From NCBI GenBank assembly GCA_013360465.1, contig JABWBO010000025.1, positions 1 through 44,631 on the forward strand: a DNA stretch of 44,631 bases, given 5' to 3'. Within the stretch, counting starts at the first letter, position 1. Every line of letters starts with the position of its first letter. A program made the translations under genes and the position numbers. Source of the stretch: Anaerolineae bacterium. GTDB lineage: Bacteria > Chloroflexota > Anaerolineae > Aggregatilineales > Phototrophicaceae. Positions 16,705 through 25,034 of this stretch are shown here, piece after piece. Under the pieces are notes generated by a model. That model saw only the letters and a list, made by a program, of their open reading frames with translations. It had not been told where the DNA came from and made no database searches.

Positions 16705-16732
16705 CCCCTCTTGCAGTACGCTGTGAGAGGGG
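16705..16732 (+). terminator. hairpin after pckG
   Basis: CCCCTCT (16705-16711) pairs with AGAGGGG (16726-16732) over a 14-nt loop. Only a short TCTTC follows, so it may be a weak terminator or attenuator between pckG and mdh. Confidence 0.4.
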
Positions 16733-16850
16733 GTCTTCATGATCAAGGTCAAAACGCCGTCACTTGTCACTATCCAGGCGCAGTGGTTTGCGCTATGTTT
16801 TGACCGCAATTCGCTGTTGCATTTGTTTCTTGGTTTACGGAGTGAATATC

Positions 16851-17807
16851 ATGGCTCGAAGCAAAGTCACCATCGTGGGCGCCGGCAACGTCGGCGCGAC
16901 ATGCGCCCACTGGATCGCCAGCCGCGAGATCGCCGATGTCGTCCTGGTGGACATCGCCGGCGACCCGCCCGGCAATTTCGCCAAGGGTAAAGCGCTTGAT
17001 CTGTTCGAAGCCGCGCCGGTCATGAAGTTTGACCTGAACATCAGCGGCGGCAGCGACTACGCCATGACCGCTGGATCGGACGTCGTTGTGGTCACGGCGG
17101 GCGTCCCGCGCAAGAAGAAACCGGATGGCACGTTCCCCAGCCGCGACGAGCTGGTCGCGACGAATCAGGCGATTGTCGGCGCGGTGGTCCGCGAAGCCGC
17201 CCGGTATTCGCCGGATGCAGTGATGATCATCGTCTCCAACCCGCTCGACGCCATGTGCCATGTGGCGCTGCACGAGAGCGGATTCCCGGCAAACCGGGTC
17301 ATCGGGCAGGCGGGTTCGCTCGACACCGCGCGCTATAAGGCATTCCTGGCGATGGAACTGGGCGTCAGCGTCCGCGACATTCACGGCATCGTACTCGGCG
17401 GGCACGGTGACGAGATGGTCCCCCTGCCCCGCCATACCAGCGTCGCCGGCATCCCGGTGCGCGAACTGATCGCCGAAGACAAGCTCCAGCAGATCATCGC
17501 GCGCACCCGCAAGGGCGGCGGCGAAATCGTCGGACTGGTCGGCGTGAGCGCCTGGTATGCTCCGGCAGCCGGCACGGTCGAGATGGTCGAGGCGATTGTG
17601 CGCGATCAGAAACGGGTCATCCCCAGCGCCGTGCTGACCAGCGGCGAGTATGGCTACAGCGGGCTGTACCTCGGTCTGCCGGCGGTACTCGGAGCAGGCG
17701 GAGTCGAGCGCATCATCGAGATGCAGCTCAACGACGAAGAGAAGGACATGCTGGAGATCAGCGCCAACGCCGTGCGGTCGGTCGTCGGCGTACTGGGCTA
17801 CAACTAA
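16851..17807 (+). CDS. mdh: malate dehydrogenase (LDH-like, Chloroflexus type)
   Basis: NAD-dependent interconversion of malate and oxaloacetate. The Rossmann motif GAGNVGA is at 10-16, Asp34 ends beta-2 and selects NAD, and catalytic His185 lies in GGHGDEM. IGQAGSLDTARYK and the RKGGGEIV motif are typical of the LDH-like MDH group found in Chloroflexus. The active-site loop reads PRKKKPDGTFPSRDEL, where relatives have a shorter PRKPGMSREDL form, so about five residues are inserted between the substrate-binding arginines. The start at 16851 has GGAG at 16839-16842; an upstream in-frame start at 16764 adds non-homologous residues. The 318-aa length is normal. Confidence 0.94.
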   Translation: MARSKVTIVGAGNVGATCAHWIASREIADVVLVDIAGDPPGNFAKGKALDLFEAAPVMKFDLNISGGSDYAMTAGSDVVVVTAGVPRKKKPDGTFPSRDELVATNQAIVGAVVREAARYSPDAVMIIVSNPLDAMCHVALHESGFPANRVIGQAGSLDTARYKAFLAMELGVSVRDIHGIVLGGHGDEMVPLPRHTSVAGIPVRELIAEDKLQQIIARTRKGGGEIVGLVGVSAWYAPAAGTVEMVEAIVRDQKRVIPSAVLTSGEYGYSGLYLGLPAVLGAGGVERIIEMQLNDEEKDMLEISANAVRSVVGVLGYN

Positions 17808-17810
17808 GAC

Positions 17811-17936
17811 GAAGGGATGAAGGGTGAGGGATGAGTGAAGAGGAGGAGCTTCCTGCTCTTCTCATCCCTCATTCCCCATCCGTCATCCCCCATCCCTCAC
17901 CCCTCATCCCCCATTCTTCATCCCTCATTCCTCACT
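17811..17936. repeat. low-complexity TCATCCCTCA repeat with hairpin
   Basis: GAGGGATGAG (17826-17835) pairs perfectly with CTCATCCCTC (17861-17870), with a second inner stem AAGAG/CTCTT. Downstream of this, about ten imperfect tandem units of the CATCCCYCA type run to 17936. It follows the mdh stop and could end mdh transcription. The 17808-18037 gap contains no ORF. Confidence 0.7.
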
Positions 17937-17957
17937 GTGCAGGAACCGCGCGTCCTG

Positions 17958-17963
17958 TATAAT
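17958..17963 (+). promoter_or_regulatory. -10 box upstream of the SGNH-MBOAT operon
   Basis: A perfect TATAAT lies 75 bp before the ATG at 18038, just after the low-complexity repeat. No convincing -35 is visible at 17 bp, so it is only a candidate promoter. Confidence 0.4.
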
Positions 17964-18037
17964 GAACACGTTCCAGATCGCACGCCGACTCCGTGCCTTG
18001 ACCTTTCGAGTGCGCATACCATGTGGCAGTCCTCCCG

Positions 18038-19183
18038 ATGAAACGACTCTGTGCCGCTTTTGCCGTGACGCTGATCCTCCTGGCGTTTGCCGGCTCCGCC
18101 CTGATGCAGGACCCCGCTTCGCCGTCTCTGACCAGCGCCTTTCAGGACATCAATGTCCGCCAGGGTCCGGGAACCACCTACCCGACGCAAGCCCGCCTAC
18201 GCACCGGCGTCCCGGTGCAGATCATCGAACGTAACAGCGTTGGCACGTGGGTGCATGTGCAGCAGACGCTCGAAGATGGCACGATTTTCATGGACGGCTG
18301 GGTGGTGAGCGGCTTCCTCAACCTCAGCGTAGAACTGCGCTTCAGCCAGGTCCCGGTCAGCACACTTGCCGACGCCCTGCCAGAAAACGCCGAGTCGCCT
18401 GCGCTGCGAGCGCTCTACAGCGCGCCGATCATCTCGCCGGTCAGCGAGGCGATGCGCGTCGTCTACCAGCGCGGGCTGGAAATGCGCAACTACTCCCATG
18501 TCGTCACCAAGATCGGCGACAGCGTGAGCGCCGACCCGCTCTACCTGACGCTGATGAGCCGCCCAGGAGCAGCGCTTGGTCCCTATGACTACCTGCAGGA
18601 CTCGCTGGACTATTTCGGCGCATCCACCCAGGTCGAGAGCGTGGCGGCGCGCATCGGCTTGAACACCTACGCCCTTTTCGACGCCGGTTGGGCGAGTCCC
18701 GATACCTGCCAGCAAGGCGAGACCCCGCTGGAGTGCGAGCTGCGGCGCAAACAGCCCAGCGTGGCGCTGATCATGTTCGGCGGCAATGATGTGAAACACA
18801 TCAACGAGGTTGCCTACGATCAGCAGATGCGCCGCCTGGTCGAAGAGACGCTGGCGAAAGGCGTCATCCCGGTGCTGAGTACGTTCAGCGCCAACCCCAA
18901 CGATCCAAACTGGTGGAAAGCCGTCGAATTCAACAACAAGGTGATCCAGATCGCGGCAGATTACCAGCTCCCGCTGATCAACCTCTGGCTGGCGTCACGC
19001 CCGCTCGACGGGTTCGGTTTGGAGCAGGACGGCATCCACATGAACCATTGGGGGACCGACACGCTGCGCTTCGATAACGGTTTCCCGGCGTTTTCTGGCG
19101 CGAACCTGCGCAATCTGCTGGCGCTGCGCATGTTGGACGAAATCCGCCGGACGATCTTTCTTGACCCCACCGCGCAAGGATAA
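18038..19183 (+). CDS. secreted SH3-SGNH hydrolase/acyltransferase
   Basis: Signal peptide (MKRLCAAFAVTLILLAFAGS), bacterial SH3 domain (~37-95, INVRQGPGTTYPTQ to DGWVVSGFL), then an SGNH domain. Catalytic blocks are complete: Ser162 in GDSV, Asn250 in GGND, Asp331 and His334 in DGIH. The domain shares long segments with the minus-strand SGNH proteins, such as YDYLQDSLDYF, ETPLECELR and GVIPVLSTF, so the two loci carry paralogs. ATG at 18038 is chosen over GTG at 18023 because it begins the signal peptide. It is the first gene of a five-gene operon with an MBOAT acyltransferase. It probably adds, moves or removes acyl groups on a surface glycan. Confidence 0.85.
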   Translation: MKRLCAAFAVTLILLAFAGSALMQDPASPSLTSAFQDINVRQGPGTTYPTQARLRTGVPVQIIERNSVGTWVHVQQTLEDGTIFMDGWVVSGFLNLSVELRFSQVPVSTLADALPENAESPALRALYSAPIISPVSEAMRVVYQRGLEMRNYSHVVTKIGDSVSADPLYLTLMSRPGAALGPYDYLQDSLDYFGASTQVESVAARIGLNTYALFDAGWASPDTCQQGETPLECELRRKQPSVALIMFGGNDVKHINEVAYDQQMRRLVEETLAKGVIPVLSTFSANPNDPNWWKAVEFNNKVIQIAADYQLPLINLWLASRPLDGFGLEQDGIHMNHWGTDTLRFDNGFPAFSGANLRNLLALRMLDEIRRTIFLDPTAQG

Positions 19184-19193
19184 GGCACACGCC

Positions 19194-19598
19194 ATGCACA
19201 AACTCTCTCTGTTGATCTTCCGGCGGATGTGGACGTTCCGCCTCATCGCGGTATCCGCGCTCCTGCTGCTGGCGGCGTGCGGCGGCGGTGCGACCAGCGA
19301 CCCGGCGGATGTTGTGCTGCGCTTCATGGACGCCAAGGCAAAAGCCCATGCTGACACCATCCGCTCGCTGATTTGCAGCGAGATGGAGTCGGCATGGGAG
19401 CAGCAGGCGGCGTCCTTTGGCTCGGTCGAAGCGCGTTTGGAAGGCGCATCCTGTTCGCGCGGCGGCGAGTCGGACGTGGTCGCCTGCGCCGGCAGCATCG
19501 TCGCCGTCTACGGCACGGAGACGACCTCCTTCCCGCTGACCTCCTACCGCGTCGTGCAGGAAGACGGAGAGTGGAAGTGGTGCGGCGAAGCCCCCTGA
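19194..19598 (+). CDS. small lipoprotein, NTF2/DUF4878-like
   Basis: The 134-aa product has a lipoprotein signal with lipobox LLAAC and a Gly-rich spacer. A ~95-residue domain follows: a helix (DPADVVLRFMDAKAKAHADTI) and beta strands (DVVACAGSIVAVYG, TSYRVVQEDGEWKWCG). This pattern resembles NTF2-like lipoproteins. Four Cys in the mature domain could form disulfides. It begins 10 nt after the SGNH gene, and its stop overlaps the next start by one base (TGATG). A role as an outer-surface accessory of the acyl transfer complex is inferred from operon position. Confidence 0.7.
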   Translation: MHKLSLLIFRRMWTFRLIAVSALLLLAACGGGATSDPADVVLRFMDAKAKAHADTIRSLICSEMESAWEQQAASFGSVEARLEGASCSRGGESDVVACAGSIVAVYGTETTSFPLTSYRVVQEDGEWKWCGEAP

Positions 19599-19726
19599 TG
19601 CGTCGGCTGATCGCGGTCGTTTTCGCGCGCGAGAACCGCATCGCCTTTGGTCTGTGCCTGCTGATCATCGCCCTCCTGGTCCTGACGACGGACAGCGCCC
19701 CGACGTGGATCTATCAAGGCTTCTGA
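19598..19726 (+). CDS. DltX-like membrane microprotein
   Basis: A 42-aa protein with a basic N terminus (MRRLIAVVFARENR), one membrane helix (~15-31) and a C terminus ending exactly in TWIYQGF. DltX microproteins of Gram-positive Dlt operons have the same build: ~45-50 residues, one helix, and a terminal Phe-x-Tyr-x-x-Phe whose tyrosine takes part in acyl transfer through the MBOAT protein DltB. Here the motif is Trp-Ile-Tyr-Gln-Gly-Phe. The ATG overlaps the lipoprotein stop by one base, and its 3' end overlaps the proposed MBOAT start, so expression is tightly coupled. It is too short for most gene finders. Confidence 0.72.
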   Translation: MRRLIAVVFARENRIAFGLCLLIIALLVLTTDSAPTWIYQGF

Positions 19727-21105
19727 CTCAGCGCCTTTATGCCTGGCTGCTGCTGATCGCCGGCGGCGCGGCGGTCTTCCTGCTTCAGCCCCGCCTGCCG
19801 ATCCGTTTCAGCGATTTTCTGCTGCCCACCGCCTCCATCGGGCTGGTCATCGCCGCCTGGTGGTGGAGCCGCGCGCCGGAGCAGCGCCCGACCCGCCAGG
19901 ACGCCTTTGCCGCCGCCCTGCTGGTCGGCGTCGTGCTGCTGCTGGCGCTCAATCGCTACCTGCCGGAAACGTCCCGGATCACCCCTTCGCGCCCCCCGGA
20001 CCTGGGAGCGCTGATCGCCGGTATGGCAGCTGCCGCCGGCGCAGCGGTGGCGCTCTGGCGGGTGCTGCGCGAGGTCTCCGTCGGCGGGCGCACCGGCGTG
20101 CTGATCATCCTGATCATCGGGCTGTTCATCCTGCTGAAGACCGAGCTGCTGGCGGGAATCCTGAGCGCCGCCTGGCGAGGCGCGACCGGGCAGGATGTGC
20201 AGATCGCCAGCGCCCTCGACCTCAACTGGCTGGGCTTCAGCTACATCGCCTTCCGCCTGATCCATACGCTCCTCGACCGGCGAAGCGGTCTCCTGCCGGC
20301 GCTGGCGCTGCGCGACTACGCCGTCTACGCGCTATTTCCGCCGGCGCTGATCGCCGGACCTATCGACCGGGCGGATCGCTTCGCCGCCGAGCTGGCGTCC
20401 GAGCGGCGCTGGGATGCCGACCGCTGGGCAAGGGGCGGCGCGCGCATCGCTGTGGGCGTCTTCAAAAAATTCGTCCTCGCCGACACGCTGGCGCTCGGTC
20501 TGGCGCTGAACGCCGTCAACGTCGATCAGGCACAGGGGGCAGGCGCGCTATGGCTACTGCTCTACGGCTACGCGCTCCGGCTGTTCTTCGACTTCAGCGG
20601 CTACAGCGACATCGCCATCGGCGTCGGCATCTGGCTTGGGATTCAGCTGCCGGAAAACTTCGACCGCCCCTACTTCAAGACGACCCTCACCGCCTTCTGG
20701 CAGAGCTGGCATAAAACCCTGGGCGACTGGGCGCGCTTCTACGTCTTCAGCCCGCTCACCCGCGCCCTACTGCGCCGCGACCGCAAACCTTCGCCGGCGG
20801 TCATCGTCGGCATCGGGCATCTGGCGACCATGCTCTTGATCGGGCTGTGGCACGGCGTGACGATCAATTTCGCCGTCTGGGGTCTGTGGCAGGCGGCAGG
20901 GCTGTATGCACACAAACGCTGGAGCGACGCCACGCGCGGTTGGTATCGCGGGCTGAACCAGAAGCCGAGCCAGAAGCGGCTGTGGACCCTGCTGACCTGG
21001 TTCATCACCTTCCATTACATCGTGCTGGGCTGGGTGTGGTTCGCCCTGCCCCATTTCGACGACTCCCTGCGCGCCCTGGGCAGGCTGTTCGGCGTGGGCT
21101 GGTGA
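19705..21105 (+). CDS. MBOAT O-acyltransferase (DltB/AlgI/PatA type)
   Basis: A polytopic membrane enzyme with about ten or more helices that transfers an acyl group across the membrane to a glycan. The MBOAT core is clear: FFDFSGYSDIAIG, then FWQSWHKTLGDWARFYVFSPL (His336), and the nearly invariant His383 in GLWHGVTINFAVWG. Length is ~466 aa. The start is uncertain. GTG at 19705 gives a short cytoplasmic N terminus before the first helix and overlaps the microprotein gene by 22 bases; the farther in-frame start at 19654 adds hydrophilic residues with no relatives. It lies between the DltX-like microprotein and an anchored SGNH protein, as in dlt and alginate acetylation loci. Confidence 0.9.
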   Translation: MDLSRLLTQRLYAWLLLIAGGAAVFLLQPRLPIRFSDFLLPTASIGLVIAAWWWSRAPEQRPTRQDAFAAALLVGVVLLLALNRYLPETSRITPSRPPDLGALIAGMAAAAGAAVALWRVLREVSVGGRTGVLIILIIGLFILLKTELLAGILSAAWRGATGQDVQIASALDLNWLGFSYIAFRLIHTLLDRRSGLLPALALRDYAVYALFPPALIAGPIDRADRFAAELASERRWDADRWARGGARIAVGVFKKFVLADTLALGLALNAVNVDQAQGAGALWLLLYGYALRLFFDFSGYSDIAIGVGIWLGIQLPENFDRPYFKTTLTAFWQSWHKTLGDWARFYVFSPLTRALLRRDRKPSPAVIVGIGHLATMLLIGLWHGVTINFAVWGLWQAAGLYAHKRWSDATRGWYRGLNQKPSQKRLWTLLTWFITFHYIVLGWVWFALPHFDDSLRALGRLFGVGW

Positions 21106-21112
21106 GGCGCGT

Positions 21113-22228
21113 ATGACCTGGACCAAGCTCGCCCGCATCGCCATCAAGACGGCGCTGTTCTTTGCCCTCTGCAACGTCGTTTTCGCGGCGACCGGCGCGC
21201 TGGACTGGCTGAACAGCGTATCGCTGCACAACCTGATCCTGCCCGGTCGGGCGCGGCTGCCGTACGGCGAGAATCCGGGGCAGTCCTACAGCCTCAGCCC
21301 GGACAGTCTGACGGTGATGTTCGCCGCTCACCGCCTCCGCCAGCCAAAAGCGGCGGACGAATACCGCATCGTCTTGATCGGCGACTCCGGCGTGTGGGGG
21401 TGGCTGCTCTCGACCAACGAGACGCTCGACGCCGCGCTGAACGAACGCGATCTGCGCGCCGCCGACGGTCGCCGGATGCGGTTCTACAATCTCGCCTATC
21501 CCATCCAGGCGGCGCTCAAAGACCTGATGCTGCTGGACGAGGCGGCGCAGTACGCGCCCGACGCCGTCGTCTGGTTCACCACACTGGACGGCTTCCCGCG
21601 CGACAAGCAGGTCTACCCGCCGCTGGTGCAGCGCAACCCCGACCGCGCCCGCGAACTTATTCACCGCTACACGCTGGCGCTCGACCCGGCAGATGCTCGC
21701 TTCGTCGAAGGCGGCGGCTGGTGGGACCGGACGATCTTCGGCGCACGCCGGCAGATCGCCGACTGGCTGCGGCTGCAGGTTTTCGCGGTCGCCTGGGCGG
21801 CGACGGGCGTGGATCAGGCAATGACCGAGGTCCAGCCGGTGCGGGTCGATCAGGATGCGGACCTGACCTGGAACGGCAGCGCCGCCCCGCGCGATCTGAC
21901 GCGCCGGGACCTCGCCCTGGAAGTCCTGGCGGCGGGCGCGGCGCGAGCAGAGTCGGCAGGGACGGCGCTGTTGATCGTCAACGAGCCGATCTTCATCACG
22001 CCCGGCGCGAACGGCGATGTACGCTATAACAGCTGGTATCCCCGCTGGGCATACGACTCCTACCGGGCGCTGCTGGCGGCGGAGTGCGCCGATCGGGGCT
22101 GGGCGTGCCTCGATCTGTGGGACGCTGTGCCGTCAGATCACTTCACGGACTCGCCGGTGCATCTGACGGCGTCCGGCTGGCAGATCGTCGCCCAGGCGGT
22201 GGCGAATCAGATCGGCTCAATGCCCTAG
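21113..22228 (+). CDS. membrane-anchored SGNH protein (DltD/AlgX-like role)
   Basis: A 371-aa protein with one N-terminal membrane helix (~8-28) and an extracytoplasmic SGNH domain. Block I is IGDSGVWGW (Ser92), and the last block is TDSPVHLTASGWQ (Asp346, His350). The GxND block is replaced by WFTTLDGF, as in other acyltransferase-associated SGNH proteins that are not simple esterases. It begins 7 nt after the MBOAT stop. It is only distantly similar to the SH3-SGNH paralogs. By position and build it should receive the acyl group from the MBOAT complex and pass it to the glycan, as DltD does. Its 3' end overlaps the convergent reductase gene by 12 bases. Confidence 0.8.
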   Translation: MTWTKLARIAIKTALFFALCNVVFAATGALDWLNSVSLHNLILPGRARLPYGENPGQSYSLSPDSLTVMFAAHRLRQPKAADEYRIVLIGDSGVWGWLLSTNETLDAALNERDLRAADGRRMRFYNLAYPIQAALKDLMLLDEAAQYAPDAVVWFTTLDGFPRDKQVYPPLVQRNPDRARELIHRYTLALDPADARFVEGGGWWDRTIFGARRQIADWLRLQVFAVAWAATGVDQAMTEVQPVRVDQDADLTWNGSAAPRDLTRRDLALEVLAAGAARAESAGTALLIVNEPIFITPGANGDVRYNSWYPRWAYDSYRALLAAECADRGWACLDLWDAVPSDHFTDSPVHLTASGWQIVAQAVANQIGSMP

Positions 22229-23191
22229 GATCGGGTGCGGCTGGTAGGGCGCTTCCAGCACGGCGATCTCCTCTGCCGAAAGCCGGATTTCCAGCGCCGC
22301 CAGCAGCTCGTCGAACTGCGGCATCTTGCTCACCCCGATGATCGGCGCGGTGATCCCCGGTTTGTGCAGCACCCATGCCAGCGCGATCTGAATCGGCTTG
22401 ACTCCCCGCGCTTCCGCCAGCGTCACCACCGCGTCCACCACGTCGTAGTCGGCGGGGTGATAGTACATACGATGCGCGTAATCGTCCGTTCGGCTGCGCG
22501 CCGTCTCCGGGGCTTCACGGGTGCGCCTGCCCGCCAGGAAGCCGCGCGCCAGCGGACTCCAGGGGATCACGCCGACGCCCTGATCGCGGCAGAACGGGAT
22601 CATCTCCCGCTCTTCCTCGCGATATACCAGGTTGTAGTGATTCTGCATGGCGATGAATTTCGTCCAGCCGTGACGCTCGGCGGCGTGCTGCATCTGGGCG
22701 AACTGCCAGGCGTACATGCTGCTCGCACCGATGTAGCGCGCCTTGCCCGCCTTGACCACGTCATGCAGCGCCTCCATCGTCTCCTCAATCGGAGTCTCCG
22801 GGTCGAAGCGGTGTATCTGGTAGAGGTCCACGTAGTCCGTACCGAGCCGCCGCAGCGAATTGTCGATGGACTGCATGATCCACTTGCGCGACAGCCCGCG
22901 CTGATACAGCGACTCGCCCATCGTGCTGAAGACCTTGGTGGCGATCACCACCTGGTCGCGCTTCGTCAGGTCGCGCAGCGCCCGCCCGGTGATCTCCTCG
23001 CTGACGCCGAGCGAGTAGACATCGGCGGTATCGAAGAAGGTGATCCCCGCTTCCAGCGCCCGCACGAAGAACGGACGGCTGGCGGCTTCGTCCAGCACCC
23101 AGTCGCGCCATGCCGGCGTTCCGTAGGTCATACAGCCCAGGCACAGGCGCGACACCTTCAGTCCGGTCTTGCCAAGACTCACATAGTCCAT
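22217..23191 (-). CDS. aldo/keto reductase
   Basis: NADPH-dependent reductase with a TIM barrel. The catalytic tetrad is visible: Asp in FFDTADVYSLG, the following Tyr, Lys in VIATK and His in YQIHRFD. The length of 324 aa fits the YajO/potassium-channel-beta-like branch. The C-terminal cofactor-binding segment (APIIGVSKMPQFDELLAAL) is complete. It starts 3 nt after the thiolase stop, with GAGGAG formed by the thiolase's last codons. The substrate is not predictable. Confidence 0.9.
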   Translation of the reverse strand: MDYVSLGKTGLKVSRLCLGCMTYGTPAWRDWVLDEAASRPFFVRALEAGITFFDTADVYSLGVSEEITGRALRDLTKRDQVVIATKVFSTMGESLYQRGLSRKWIMQSIDNSLRRLGTDYVDLYQIHRFDPETPIEETMEALHDVVKAGKARYIGASSMYAWQFAQMQHAAERHGWTKFIAMQNHYNLVYREEEREMIPFCRDQGVGVIPWSPLARGFLAGRRTREAPETARSRTDDYAHRMYYHPADYDVVDAVVTLAEARGVKPIQIALAWVLHKPGITAPIIGVSKMPQFDELLAALEIRLSAEEIAVLEAPYQPHPILGH

Positions 23192-23194
23192 GTT

Positions 23195-24406
<1,212 letters not shown>

Positions 24407-24427
24407 TGCGTCCTGTTCCTTTCGCGA

Positions 24428-24919
24428 CTAGCCGTAGAGTTCCCGCCAGACCTGCCGCAGCTGTTCCGCCGTGTTTTCCAGTGAATCGGGAATCACCCGC
24501 GTCTCGCCGATGGTAGTCATGAAGCTGGCGTCGCCGAGCCAGCGCGGGACGATGTGAAAATGGTAGTGTTCGGCAATGCCCGCGCCGGCTGCCCTGCCCA
24601 GGTTGACGCCCAGGTTGAACGCCGGCGGGTTGTAAAGCCGGCGCAGCGCGCCCAGCGCGCGGTTGACCGTGACCATCACGTCGGTCAGCGCCTCCACCGG
24701 CAGCGATTCCTGCGAGGCGACGTGTTCGAACGGCACAATCATCAGGTGTCCGTTGCTGTAGGGATAGATGTTGAGCGTGATGAAGACGTGCTGCGAACGG
24801 GCGATGACCTGCGGGTTGTCCGGCTCGGCGGCGAGCCGACAGAAGACGCATCCGCCATCCTCAGGCTTGGTCTCGCCGCGAATGTACGCCATGCGCCAGG
24901 GGGTATACAGGTGATCCAT
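24428..24919 (-). CDS. HIT-family nucleotide hydrolase/phosphorylase
   Basis: The 163-aa protein opens with MDHLYTPWRMAYIRG and CVFCRL, as in the Ap4A phosphorylase-like HIT branch. It carries the catalytic histidine triad HYHFHIVPRW near residue 120. It would cleave dinucleoside polyphosphates or nucleotide conjugates. The start at 24919 is chosen because homology begins there. A longer reading to 25036 adds non-homologous residues and would run into the divergent gene. Confidence 0.9.
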   Translation of the reverse strand: MDHLYTPWRMAYIRGETKPEDGGCVFCRLAAEPDNPQVIARSQHVFITLNIYPYSNGHLMIVPFEHVASQESLPVEALTDVMVTVNRALGALRRLYNPPAFNLGVNLGRAAGAGIAEHYHFHIVPRWLGDASFMTTIGETRVIPDSLENTAEQLRQVWRELYG

Positions 24920-24981
24920 CGACGAAATCCATCTTCTTCCAGTATTCCTTTGCCTTCTGATCATACCCACGAAAGACGGGA

Positions 24982-24990
24982 TGATACAAT
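24982..24990 (+). promoter_or_regulatory. extended -10 promoter of the yhhN-birA operon
   Basis: TGA directly followed by TACAAT forms an extended -10 box 45 bp before the ATG at 25035. No -35 match is needed for this class. The same TGn-TACAAT form occurs at 27966-27974. Confidence 0.4.
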
Positions 24991-25034
24991 GTGGGCAAAC
25001 TCGGAATGGACTCCTGATTCGGAGATGATTATTC

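Noticed and set aside
14761-16809. 682-codon open frame on the minus strand opposite pckG
   Set aside because: It is an antisense shadow of a certain gene; the translation is rich in Arg, His and Asp with no recognisable domain, as expected from complemented high-GC codons.
17811-17936. CRISPR array
   Set aside because: The units are short, imperfect and adjacent with no unique spacers, so this is simple-sequence repeat, not CRISPR.
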